Positions 1 through 8,833 of a stretch of 64,000 bases of DNA are shown here, piece after piece; the stretch's first letter is position 1; each line of letters begins with the position of its first letter. The DNA is taken from contig JAFWAC010000034.1 in NCBI GenBank assembly GCA_017507805.1, forward strand, positions 62,001 through 126,000, written 5' to 3'. Source of the DNA: Clostridia bacterium (GTDB lineage: Bacteria; Bacillota; Clostridia; Oscillospirales; Acutalibacteraceae). Both the position numbers and the translations under genes were made by a program. The notes below the pieces were generated by a model. The model saw only the letters and a program-made list of their open reading frames with translations, searched no databases and had not been told where the DNA came from.

Positions 1-2705
1 TGATTATGGTTGATATAATATACATTTGTGCATGAAAGCGAGCCGCCGGGTGTTCTTGCGTTTCCACTATCTCTTGTACGGGCAAGAGGCTCCCAACCAT
101 CGGTATAGCAATTTATAAAGGTCAGCTTAGCTTTAGAGCCCCAAACATCACCGTATATACCGCCTATATAGGTTGTAGCAGATAAATTAGCAGCAGAATA
201 GCAGTTTTCAACAGTTACAGTTGCTATCGGCAAGCCTATCAATCCGCCGCCAGACTTACCTGAGATTGTAACGCTATTATTAACAGAGCAGCCCGAGAGG
301 GTAAATGTGCCCTCTGTTCCGCTTGTTCCGCAAACAGAGCCAACAAATGCACCTGTATAAACACCTGCAATATAAGCTTTTCTGATGTGAAGATTTTCTA
401 TCTTAGAATTAGCGCCGATGTTTGCAAAGAGACCGGCATATTGGTTACCTGTGCCAGTGGGGCTTTCTGTAACAGAATAGAGACCGTAAATTGTGTAGCC
501 GTTACCGTCAAGATTAACAGCAAGAGAAGCAGTATTGTTAAGCGACCAATTCCACCAATTGTTTTTAGGTGCCTCTGTACCCCAGCTTGCATAATACTCA
601 ACATCGTTGAGGTAAATATTGTTTGTAAGTATGTAATACTTGCCATCCTCGTTTGTTGTTACCATTTTTCTTAACTGCTCGGGTGTGGAAATGAGGTAAG
701 GATCATTAACAGCGCCTGTACCGCCTGCGTAATTAACAGCAACGGTTCCGTCCCAAACATCAAGCTCATCGGTATCGTCCGACTCGGTGGGAACGAATGC
801 CGTGCTTCCCTTAATGGTAGGATATGCGCTGTCATTAGCCTGCCATACATCCCAGCCAAGGTTAGGCATTGAGACAAGTGCAGCTCCGCCAAGCATATCA
901 GCGGCAGAAACAGAATTAATAGCAAGTGTTCCGCCTGCATACCAGTTATGACCGGCATAGAAATTCTCGGTTGTGATTAAAGCCTGAGCTGTTGCTCTGT
1001 CACCGTTCGTGAGAGCGCCCTTTGCATAAGAATTTTTGATTGTGATGGATACGGGATTTGTCCACTGAGGTCCACCTACGATATAACCGCCTCTTTGGGC
1101 AACACTGCCTTCATTGTTGGTTGCCATTGTAACACCGCAGTATTCAATAGTAGCCTTAGAGCTGAGTACACCACCAACAATACCGCCAATATAACCCCAA
1201 CCAATTGAGCTGAAATCAACAGTATCATCAACAACGCACTTTGAAATGGTTACATTGGAAGCAGTGCCGTCAGTGTTCTTGTTAACAACACCAACGATAC
1301 CGCCGAGGTAGAAGCTCAAATTATTGGGGTTTTCAGCATAAGCATGACGAACATTAACATTTGTTACAACTGCGTTGCCGCTTGTAACAGGAATGAGACC
1401 CTGTGTAGACATATCGCCTGCGTAACCGTAATACATACCGTAAACGGTGTAGCCGTTACCATCAAAATGGCCACGGAAGCCCTGTGCAACATTGGTTGCA
1501 ACCTCTGCATTGGAAACATAAACCCAAGGAGTGGGGTCGTTGAGCATCCATTCAGGATCTGTTGTATCGTTGATGTAAATATCGTTTGCAAGCTCGAAAT
1601 AGAGACCTTCGGAGTTTTTGCTGCCACCTGCAGCATAGGTTGTTGCAAAATTGCGAAGCTCGTCAGCAGTAGAAATCTTATAGGGGTCAGCCTCAGTACC
1701 GCTACCTTCTAAACCATTATCATATTTTATTTCTACAGAATCGATATAAATATTAACAGAACTGTCAAGCCATGCATTTACACCAAGGTAGGGAAAATCA
1801 GCAGTGTAGCCAAGGTCAGAAGGAGTAAATGTTCCTTTCAGGCTTGTATAATTATCTGATGTTGCATTTGTCCAGCCTGATATATTTTTTCCGTTACCGG
1901 GCTTACCTGCGTTTTCATTGGTCGCACATAATGCGATAGCGTAGTTAGAAACCGAGGCAGTCTTTGCTACAGCGCGGTATTTTACTTCATAATTATATTC
2001 AGCATCGGGGTCAAGCTCAATTGGAAGCTTAACTGAGCCCCAATTGTTAGCAGCGCCATATACCAACACACCGCCATCAATAGTAGAGTCAACCCATTGG
2101 CAACCCTGCCAGCTGATTTTAACACCGTTATTGGTAGCAAAGTCAACCTTGCCCTCTGTGGGGATTACTACATCAGGTGTAGTAGCGGTAACTTGAACAT
2201 AATCAATATAAATTTTAACGCCATCGTTATATGAATTTATACCAAGGTAAGGATAATCTGTAGTGTAACCAAGGTCGGAAAGAGTAAAGGAACCTGTTAA
2301 GGTTGTATAATCGGTTACTTCCGAGGATGCCCAGCCTACCAGTGTTTTACCTTCTGAAGGTTTACCTGCATTTTCATTACAAGCAGATAGCTTTAAGCAA
2401 TAAGAAATACTGCCCCCTGTTGTTACTGTACGGTATTTTACCTCATAGGTATATGTAGCATCGGGGTCAAGCTCAATGGGAAGCTTAACATTTCCCCAAT
2501 GGTTACCCTCTTTAGATACCAAAACACCGCCATCGGTACCCGATTCAACCCACGCGTGGGTTGACCATAAAGCCTTAACACCTGTGCTGTCAGAAAACTC
2601 AACCTTGTGAGTTGTTGTTGCAGCCGAAGCGGTGAAGCTGAAGCCAATGCAAATTGTGGATAAAATCAATGCCAGTGTCAAGAGAACGCTTAGAATTTTT
2701 TTCAT
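1..2705 (-). CDS. Secreted GLUG-type repeat protein, 3' end beyond window
   Basis: The reading frame is open from an ATG at 2705 to the left edge, about 900 codons, so the C-terminus is missing. An AAGGTGATTGCA ribosome site precedes the ATG. Residues 1-28 form a signal peptide (Lys-Lys, hydrophobic core, ending SASA-like). Two tandem copies of a module of about 140 residues follow (roughly 34-170 and 180-320). Each has a conserved Trp, GGVLV, a KLPIELDPDA stretch and an N/DLGYT..YPYLG ending, which resembles a beta-sandwich carbohydrate-binding module. Then come two blocks typical of GLUG-repeat surface proteins: an ADEL/PEQLR start, N-DIYLND, a DGNGYT-YG motif and GGIVG turns. I infer an exported adhesin or glycan-binding protein. 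No catalytic domain is visible in the part present. Confidence 0.75.
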   Translation of the reverse strand, partial: MKKILSVLLTLALILSTICIGFSFTASAATTTHKVEFSDSTGVKALWSTHAWVESGTDGGVLVSKEGNHWGNVKLPIELDPDATYTYEVKYRTVTTGGSISYCLKLSACNENAGKPSEGKTLVGWASSEVTDYTTLTGSFTLSDLGYTTDYPYLGINSYNDGVKIYIDYVQVTATTPDVVIPTEGKVDFATNNGVKISWQGCQWVDSTIDGGVLVYGAANNWGSVKLPIELDPDAEYNYEVKYRAVAKTASVSNYAIALCATNENAGKPGNGKNISGWTNATSDNYTSLKGTFTPSDLGYTADFPYLGVNAWLDSSVNIYIDSVEIKYDNGLEGSGTEADPYKISTADELRNFATTYAAGGSKNSEGLYFELANDIYINDTTDPEWMLNDPTPWVYVSNAEVATNVAQGFRGHFDGNGYTVYGMYYGYAGDMSTQGLIPVTSGNAVVTNVNVRHAYAENPNNLSFYLGGIVGVVNKNTDGTASNVTISKCVVDDTVDFSSIGWGYIGGIVGGVLSSKATIEYCGVTMATNNEGSVAQRGGYIVGGPQWTNPVSITIKNSYAKGALTNGDRATAQALITTENFYAGHNWYAGGTLAINSVSAADMLGGAALVSMPNLGWDVWQANDSAYPTIKGSTAFVPTESDDTDELDVWDGTVAVNYAGGTGAVNDPYLISTPEQLRKMVTTNEDGKYYILTNNIYLNDVEYYASWGTEAPKNNWWNWSLNNTASLAVNLDGNGYTIYGLYSVTESPTGTGNQYAGLFANIGANSKIENLHIRKAYIAGVYTGAFVGSVCGTSGTEGTFTLSGCSVNNSVTISGKSGGGLIGLPIATVTVENCYSAANLSATTYIGGIYGDVWGSKAKLTFINCYTDGWEPLARTRDSGNARTPGGSLSCTNVYYINHN

Positions 2706-3153
2706 TGCAATCACCTTTCTAAATTTATTTTTGGATTTTAGCAATTTTTGAAAATTGGTTTTTAAGAAATCGTTTGCAACCGTTTTATTGTCCCCCTTGC
2801 CCTAAAGGGGGATGTCGGCTTTGCCGACAGGGGGATTTCGGGGCAGAAACCGTTTAAGGTATTACGGATATTTTTTCAGGTGTTCCTCACAATGCCGTTT
2901 TGTCACTGTGTGGGTGTTGTTAGCACCTGTGGCAATCTGTTACTCTTTTTCGGGACGGTATGGGCAACCAAATCCCCTCGCGCGCATTCCCCGGCTCCCT
3001 CTGACGAGGGAGGCAAGAATTGCACTACCATCCTCCTCTACACAAGGGGGCTTTGGCTGTCTCTCCGCAACAGCACACGATTTTAACACCCTTTTCTCTG
3101 CGGGAGGCGAAACACCTCCCCTACTTTGCGAAAACCCTTATTTAAACGAAAAA
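2706..3153. other. Intergenic region with repeat-like hairpins
   Basis: I find no credible gene here. The open frames in this gap have no ribosome site and no recognisable protein. The gap holds GC-rich imperfect hairpins that look like dispersed intergenic repeats: CCCCCTT...AAGGGGG at about 2792-2811, GTCGGC...GCCGAC at 2814-2828, CTCCCTC...GAGGGAG near 2995-3012, and GGGAGG...CCTCCC at 3102-3120. The hairpin at 3102-3120 could form in the RNA after the solute-binding protein gene, but it lacks a T-run. The leader of the secreted-protein gene occupies the left end. Confidence 0.5.
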
Positions 3154-4584
3154 TTATTTCGTTTGTTTACTAACAAAATCGTTTAAGGTCTTTACATCTG
3201 AATCAATTTTGTTTTTAAGTGAAAGAATCACGCTTCTAACCTGTGTGGGGTCGTTCTTTGCAACATTGCCCAAAAGAACGCCGTTATCACCGATAATTCC
3301 GGTTGTACCAACTGTTACAACCATGTGCTTTTCATCGGTTGTAACGCCGCTGGTGAGCTTAAAGAAGAAGGACTCAGCCTCTGAGCTGATAAACGCCTTG
3401 GAGGTGTTATAGTTATTAACATCAAGATAATATCTGAGGAAAAGTCCTGCAGCTTCAGGATTCTTTGAGCCCTTAACAATACCCCAGCCGCGGAAAAGAC
3501 CGCAGGTTACTGCCTTCTTTTTGGAGTCATAGTCCGGCAGATAGGTAAAGCCGATATCATCAGCATTCATCTTTTTCCAATAGCCCGTTTTCTTTAAGCC
3601 GTAGGCATTGGTCAAAGCAATACCAACATTACCCTTAAGAAAATCGTCACGGCAGTTATAGTCATAAAGATTTCTGATGAGGCCCTCTTTAAGGCAGGTT
3701 GCAAGGTATTCGGAAGCGGTTATCAAATCCTCATTGATACCGTTTGAGAATTTGCCGTTTGACCACTTATAATAGTCCGCATTCATAAGACCGAGAACAA
3801 CCTCCCAATCGAGGTAGCCGCCAATGTAATCAGAGCCTAATGCCTTAACATCGCGCATAACCTTTGTCATGGTATCGAAGTTCCACTTGCCTGCCTTGTA
3901 ATAGTCCTCGGGGGTGGTTATGTTGTTTTCTTTAAGCAAGCGCTTGTTATAGAAAACACAGTCAACCTCGTTCCAGATGTTACCAACTGTGTTCACAAGG
4001 TATGTTTTACCGTTGATGGTGGATGCATTAAACATACCCTGATCCCATATCGGATCGGTCTTATCGATTTTACCGGCATCAATTGGCTGAAGTGCGCTCA
4101 GGCAGCCCGGGAAATCGTTGTTGCAGAAATAAACATCGGGGGCATTGTTTGCGGCAATCATACCTGCAATGGTACGGCTATAGCCCGACTGACCGACCAT
4201 ATCGACCTTGACAGTTATTCCGTACTCCTTCATAAATGCCTTAACAACATCGCCGTCCTCATTCTGATAAGGGTCTTTCCATGTAGCGTAACGAACGGTT
4301 GTGCCCTGATATTTCTTGGCTAATTCTTTATATTTAGCCAGATAGCTATCATCGTCTTTATTATTGTCTTTACTACCGGTTTGGCCGCTGCCGCCGTCAC
4401 CGCCTACATCTGAGTTAGCGTCATCATCGGAATTGCCGTCCTGATTGTTTGATTGATAGATATACTCATATTCAATCTCAACAGAGCCGGAATCCTCTGT
4501 GGTGGGGTTATCCTTGCAGGCGGTCATTGAAAACAGCATAAGCACCGCAAGAGATAAACAAAAAACTGATTTTAACTTTTTCAT
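3154..4584 (-). CDS. ABC sugar transporter solute-binding lipoprotein
   Basis: This is an extracellular family 1 solute-binding protein of 476 residues. The signal peptide ends in a lipobox (S-M-T-A-C, Cys at about 23), so the protein should be lipid-anchored. A low-complexity Asp/Asn/Gly/Ser linker (about 30-80) leads to the binding fold. That fold starts at VRYATWKDPY and has the family-typical NAPDVYF segment and an internal AGKW motif. It is the last gene of the long minus-strand transport operon and lies 85 bp after two permease genes, so it probably feeds that pair. The ligand is not readable from sequence; the adjacent GH16, GH4 and GH29 genes suggest an oligosaccharide. The start has a GAAAGGAAAGG ribosome site. 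Confidence 0.9.
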   Translation of the reverse strand: MKKLKSVFCLSLAVLMLFSMTACKDNPTTEDSGSVEIEYEYIYQSNNQDGNSDDDANSDVGGDGGSGQTGSKDNNKDDDSYLAKYKELAKKYQGTTVRYATWKDPYQNEDGDVVKAFMKEYGITVKVDMVGQSGYSRTIAGMIAANNAPDVYFCNNDFPGCLSALQPIDAGKIDKTDPIWDQGMFNASTINGKTYLVNTVGNIWNEVDCVFYNKRLLKENNITTPEDYYKAGKWNFDTMTKVMRDVKALGSDYIGGYLDWEVVLGLMNADYYKWSNGKFSNGINEDLITASEYLATCLKEGLIRNLYDYNCRDDFLKGNVGIALTNAYGLKKTGYWKKMNADDIGFTYLPDYDSKKKAVTCGLFRGWGIVKGSKNPEAAGLFLRYYLDVNNYNTSKAFISSEAESFFFKLTSGVTTDEKHMVVTVGTTGIIGDNGVLLGNVAKNDPTQVRSVILSLKNKIDSDVKTLNDFVSKQTK

Positions 4585-4669
4585 TCTAACCTTTCCTTTC
4601 TTTAAAATATAAAAATCACAAGTTAAAAAACAATATCACCGCCTTTAAAATCAAAAGATCGTACAACAA

Positions 4670-5659
4670 CTAACCTGTTATTCCTATACGGTCTATACTT
4701 TCTATAAACCACCGTTGCAAAATCATATAAACTATCAGCATCGGTGTTACAAACAAAACACATGCCGCCATTACAAATGCCATACTTTCAGGCTGTCTCG
4801 GCACGAAATAATAGCTATGATTATTCATGGCAAATTCAAAATTATTAAGCATAACTGCAAGGGGGAAATTATCGGACAGATACATCGAGCTTAGGGTAAA
4901 ATCGTTCCAATGCCATATAAGTGAGAAAAGCACAACGGTGATTATTACCACACCCGATGAGGGCAAAGCTATTGAAATGAAGGTTCTTATCGGACCTGAG
5001 CCGTCCACCCAAGCGGCTTCCTCCAGCTCGCGGGGCAAGCCCTTGAAAAACTGAATATAAATATATATCAATATACCTGATTTCAAGCCCACACCGAACA
5101 ATGCCGGAATCCAGAAGGTCCATACAGAGTTGATAATATCAATTCGCAAATCAATACCCGTGAGGTTATTAAACAAGCCCAAAATCCCCAGAAAGTCAAG
5201 CTTTGAGTAATTCACCATTCGCGGAATCAGAAGCATCATATCCGGAAGAATAATTGTTAAAAACAAAAGCGCTGTTTTGATTTTTTTACCCTTAAATTCA
5301 AATCTTGCAAAGCCGTAAGCTACAACCGAACAGCTTACCACCTGCAGCAGGGCCGCAACAATTTGATTTTTTAACGTGGAAATAATTGCTTTTCCGAAGC
5401 TGAGGCACTCCATAGCCATTTTGTAATTATTAACTATGTCAAGCTCGTTCGGTATCCAAACCCTTGTGGAATTCAAAAAGGCGGTGTTACTTTCAAGAGA
5501 TGTAACAATCATATAGAACAAGGGGTATATAACAACAAATCCCACAGATATCAAAAACGCCAAGCGAAAGAGCGAATAAAGCCATTTGCCTGCTTTTCTG
5601 CTCTTGCTTTTAAGCAAAACAGCGGTTTTTTCTGAAATACCGTTTAAAAAAGTTTCCAT
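4670..5659 (-). CDS. Carbohydrate ABC transporter permease (MalG type)
   Basis: Inner-membrane subunit of a CUT1-type sugar importer, 329 residues with six predicted membrane segments. The cytoplasmic EAA loop, which docks the ATPase, is seen as EEAAWVDGSGPIRTF followed by ALP. An in-frame ATG lies six codons upstream at 5677, but I chose 5659 because AGGAGTGAAAAA sits directly before it and the preceding permease gene ends at 5670. The gene is coupled to its MalF-type partner upstream. The N-terminus carries an extra Lys/Arg-rich cytoplasmic stretch before the first membrane segment. No ATPase gene is present in the operon, so a shared MsmK/MsiK-type ATPase from elsewhere is implied. Confidence 0.93.
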   Translation of the reverse strand: METFLNGISEKTAVLLKSKSRKAGKWLYSLFRLAFLISVGFVVIYPLFYMIVTSLESNTAFLNSTRVWIPNELDIVNNYKMAMECLSFGKAIISTLKNQIVAALLQVVSCSVVAYGFARFEFKGKKIKTALLFLTIILPDMMLLIPRMVNYSKLDFLGILGLFNNLTGIDLRIDIINSVWTFWIPALFGVGLKSGILIYIYIQFFKGLPRELEEAAWVDGSGPIRTFISIALPSSGVVIITVVLFSLIWHWNDFTLSSMYLSDNFPLAVMLNNFEFAMNNHSYYFVPRQPESMAFVMAACVLFVTPMLIVYMILQRWFIESIDRIGITG

Positions 5660-5669
5660 TTTTTCACTC

Positions 5670-6572
5670 CTAAACATCCCAGCGCCGCATAAGCGTTTGC
5701 TTATATACGAATATCAAAACAGCCATCACACAACCAACAATAAGGAAATAAAACCACAGCATGGCGGAGGTTGTATCAAACACTCCGTTATCCATCATTG
5801 TATATGCCTTTCGCACAACGGCAGTTCTTATATTGGTCATAAGCTCCACCATTGTGAAAACCATAACCAACAAAATAACCCTTGAAAGCATTGGGAAGGT
5901 GATAAACCAAAACTCCTCCCATTTTGTCGCGCCCTCTACATGGGATGCCTCATAAAGAGTTCGCGGAATGGACTGAAGTCCTGCCAGGAAAAGCACGGTT
6001 TGTATTCCACAGCTCCATATAAGGTCAAAAATCTTACTTATTGTCTGAGTTATGTACTCCGCAATCTGACCGTCTATCTGAAGCCAACCGATTATATCGT
6101 CAACCGAAAACATTGCCGCTGTATATGACTCGGAAACACCCAGATTGTTAAGGTCATTGCTTGTTGTTTTGAAAAGCCAGGTTATTACCGAGCCCGAAGC
6201 GATTATAACGGGCAAAAAGTAAAGCGCTCTGAAAAAAAGTCTGCCGCGGAATTTTTGATTGAGAAAAATCGCAAGCACCAAGCTTAACAGCAAGATAACC
6301 GGCAAAGAATAAAGGAAGGATGCCATAGCACTGCTCAGTAATTGGGTGTAATCCGGATCTGCAAACAAGAGCTGCTTGTAATTTTTAAGTCCAACAAAAA
6401 CACTTTCTATTCCTCCCGGAATAACCATGATTTCGGAAAAGGAGAAGTATATCGATTGAAACATTGGAATTATGAAGAAAAGGATAAGTCCGATAAGCCA
6501 CGGTGTTGTAAAGAGTCTGCCGTATTTATCCTTTATGGCATCTATTCCCCTGTTCTTTTTCACTTTTTTCAA
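5670..6572 (-). CDS. Sugar ABC transporter permease (MalF type)
   Basis: First permease of the second pair in the operon, 300 residues with about six membrane segments. The EAA loop reads EASHVEGATKWEEFW followed by TFP. The likely start is a TTG at 6572, preceded by GAGGGGGTTTTATC, and it overlaps the TGA stop of the DUF5696-type gene by 4 bp, which implies translational coupling. A GTG three codons further in is an alternative start. The N-terminus is very basic (MKKVKKNRG). With the 4670-5659 gene it would form the heterodimeric channel for the lipoprotein at 3154-4584. Confidence 0.92.
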   Translation of the reverse strand: MKKVKKNRGIDAIKDKYGRLFTTPWLIGLILFFIIPMFQSIYFSFSEIMVIPGGIESVFVGLKNYKQLLFADPDYTQLLSSAMASFLYSLPVILLLSLVLAIFLNQKFRGRLFFRALYFLPVIIASGSVITWLFKTTSNDLNNLGVSESYTAAMFSVDDIIGWLQIDGQIAEYITQTISKIFDLIWSCGIQTVLFLAGLQSIPRTLYEASHVEGATKWEEFWFITFPMLSRVILLVMVFTMVELMTNIRTAVVRKAYTMMDNGVFDTTSAMLWFYFLIVGCVMAVLIFVYKQTLMRRWDV

Positions 6573-8818
6573 GATAAAACCCCCTCTGCTACAAGAAAGC
6601 TTTTAGCCTCTACCCTTCCAGCCGGAGATATTACCGCTTCATCGCCGAAATTCACATAAACGGTAACGCCGTTATCAAATTCGGTCATTCGCAAGGCTTC
6701 ACTCAAAAGCTCATGCGCGGTAATGTGAGCGCCGTCTGTTTTTTTATAGTAATCAGATAGCTTGGCAACATTAGCAACGAGCTTATCCTTCAGCTCCGAA
6801 TAAACACTGTTATAAAAATCGGGATGATCGGAGGTTATCAGCTCATTGCTCCAATTATCAATAAGGGTGTAGCTCAGACCGCTGCATCCCTCAACCGCCT
6901 TCAAAAGCAGTTGGTCAGCATCAGCGCTTAAATTCACGCTTTTTACCGAAAGCGGAACACTGCCCTTGAACACCATTTGATAAAACGGAACATCGGTGTA
7001 GAAAATATGCTCGCGGTCAGATTCGGTGGGAGCGTCCAGCACTATATCGGAAACCGCCGCGGCATAAGCATTTGCCGCGCAAGCCGCTATTTTAAGCTTG
7101 TTTTTCTTTAACTGCTGTAGGTTCTCCGAAACCGTCTTGCCAAAGCCGTTCTTTGAGTAATATTCGGGATTTTGTCTATCCTTGTAATTGGAATAGGAAA
7201 TTGATGTGAGTGTTGAAAGCGAAACGCCGTCAAGCTCCAATTTTTCGGCGGAATTAAGCAGCTTTTCAAAGGCATCGCCAAGCCTTGCAGGATCAAGCAA
7301 ATAATGGCGGGTGTTTTCCTCCGGCTTCAAAACTGCCGCATTGTAAAGATATTGCAGTGCTCTCTGCTCGCCGCTGGCGTTATAGCTGGAATCCGAAAAG
7401 GTTGAGAAGCCGTTTGCCGTTTTATTAAAACGAGCTAACTCAAAATCCACATAAAGTCCTATATCGTTGCTTTGGCAAAGCTCCTTCAGTTGGTTTAATT
7501 CCTTTTTACTGCCAAACCCTTTGCCAAGCCTGAAGCCGCCGCCAACAGCACCAACATCCACACCTGTTGCACTAAAGCCCTTTAAAACCGCGTTAAAGGG
7601 TATTTTAAGCTCTTGTGAAAGCTCGGTTAAAATATCACTGATCTGTTCAAATGTTGTTGTGGTGTAAAGCTTCTCATAGGGTATTCCGCAAAACGAATCG
7701 GTAACCATCATTCCACCAAGGAATGTAAGATTTAAAGAGTAATCCTCACACGAATCGGGCATACCCGATTTTTTCTGCAAATATTTTCTGTAAAGCTCTG
7801 CCATACCCGAATAATCGGCATTTTCACCCATAAGCGGATAAAAGCTGACAGCAAGCTTTTCATTTATTTTCTGTTTACTGTAAATAGTATTTTCCACACG
7901 CAGTCCGGAAAAGAGATTTGCAACGTGACCTGTATATCCTCTGAGCTGGAAGGAGGCGTATACTGTGCTGTAGCCGTAAGCAGAGGCACCTGATGTTACC
8001 TCAACAAGTGCAGAATCAGCCGAAGCATCTATGATGGCCAACATACCCTTTTCTTTGGAAATCCTTGCTCCGAAAACAGGCAAACGAGCGCTTTGGGTTT
8101 CGGTGGTTTGGGAAAGCTTTTCAATAGAGCTGTCCTCCCCATAAACCTGTGTAGAATAATTCACACCCTGCTGGGAAATGGTTGTCGGCTTTATGAGGGC
8201 TCCCGAGCCTGAAGGAACAAACAGGTAGGTATCCTCGCTATCATTCTTTGCTGAGCAAAGGAACGGTGCCAGCGAAATCTTAATTATTCTGTTTTCCCCC
8301 TCCTGAATATCCTTTGTATTAATCTTTATCTGCAAGTGATCGTCCTTAAGGATATATTGGACAGGTATCATAAACTGAGGAGCGTCAAAATAAAACTCAA
8401 CCAAAAGTGAATTTTCACTTTTTGCACATCTTATTCGACCGTTCTCAACAGCGGCGGTATACGAAACGGTTTCAACCACTGTGTTTGTCTCGGTATCAAG
8501 ATAGCTTACCACCAGCATTGAATTTACCTTGGGATGCTTCTTTATCGGCATTCCAAACTCGTCAAGCTGCTGGCCGCCCTCATCCTCGGGCGAGGTGCTC
8601 CATTTAATTCCGGTTTTAAGGTCGGTCAAAATCACACCGTTTGTAGTTTCATCCCATTCAAGACGCAATGAGGAATTTTCAATCGCCGTTGCATTACCAA
8701 AGGTTGCGCTTTTTGCCTTGGTATCAAAAGCCTTAGATAAGCTTACCGTCTCGGCAGAGCAGGAGGAAAATGTCAACAGAATAACAAAAATCAACAAAAA
8801 ACTAAAAGCTTTTTTCAT
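6569..8818 (-). CDS. DUF5696-type lipoprotein of sugar-uptake operon
   Basis: A 749-residue exported protein. A signal peptide with lipobox (TFSSC, Cys at about 20) points to surface anchoring. The body has an N-terminal beta-rich half (SLRLEWDETTNGVILTD, a TGIKWSTSP segment) and a C-terminal half resembling a glycosidase-like barrel (residues about 345-700, with YADFEL/ARFN and LDGVSLSTL segments). By recall this matches DUF5696 proteins, which commonly sit between sugar permeases and Yip1 proteins in Firmicutes ABC operons; no enzymatic activity is established for them that I know of. It starts with AAGGAGGAAAAAATTGA-ATG, 16 bp after the Yip1 gene, and overlaps the next permease gene by 4 bp. 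I infer a role in presenting or trimming the transported glycan. Confidence 0.7.
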   Translation of the reverse strand: MKKAFSFLLIFVILLTFSSCSAETVSLSKAFDTKAKSATFGNATAIENSSLRLEWDETTNGVILTDLKTGIKWSTSPEDEGGQQLDEFGMPIKKHPKVNSMLVVSYLDTETNTVVETVSYTAAVENGRIRCAKSENSLLVEFYFDAPQFMIPVQYILKDDHLQIKINTKDIQEGENRIIKISLAPFLCSAKNDSEDTYLFVPSGSGALIKPTTISQQGVNYSTQVYGEDSSIEKLSQTTETQSARLPVFGARISKEKGMLAIIDASADSALVEVTSGASAYGYSTVYASFQLRGYTGHVANLFSGLRVENTIYSKQKINEKLAVSFYPLMGENADYSGMAELYRKYLQKKSGMPDSCEDYSLNLTFLGGMMVTDSFCGIPYEKLYTTTTFEQISDILTELSQELKIPFNAVLKGFSATGVDVGAVGGGFRLGKGFGSKKELNQLKELCQSNDIGLYVDFELARFNKTANGFSTFSDSSYNASGEQRALQYLYNAAVLKPEENTRHYLLDPARLGDAFEKLLNSAEKLELDGVSLSTLTSISYSNYKDRQNPEYYSKNGFGKTVSENLQQLKKNKLKIAACAANAYAAAVSDIVLDAPTESDREHIFYTDVPFYQMVFKGSVPLSVKSVNLSADADQLLLKAVEGCSGLSYTLIDNWSNELITSDHPDFYNSVYSELKDKLVANVAKLSDYYKKTDGAHITAHELLSEALRMTEFDNGVTVYVNFGDEAVISPAGRVEAKSFLVAEGVLS

Positions 8819-8833
8819 TCAATTTTTTCCTCC

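Noticed and set aside
2812-3186. Open frame of 124 codons on the plus strand
   Set aside because: No ribosome site, low-complexity repeat-derived composition, and it runs into the antisense of the binding-protein gene.
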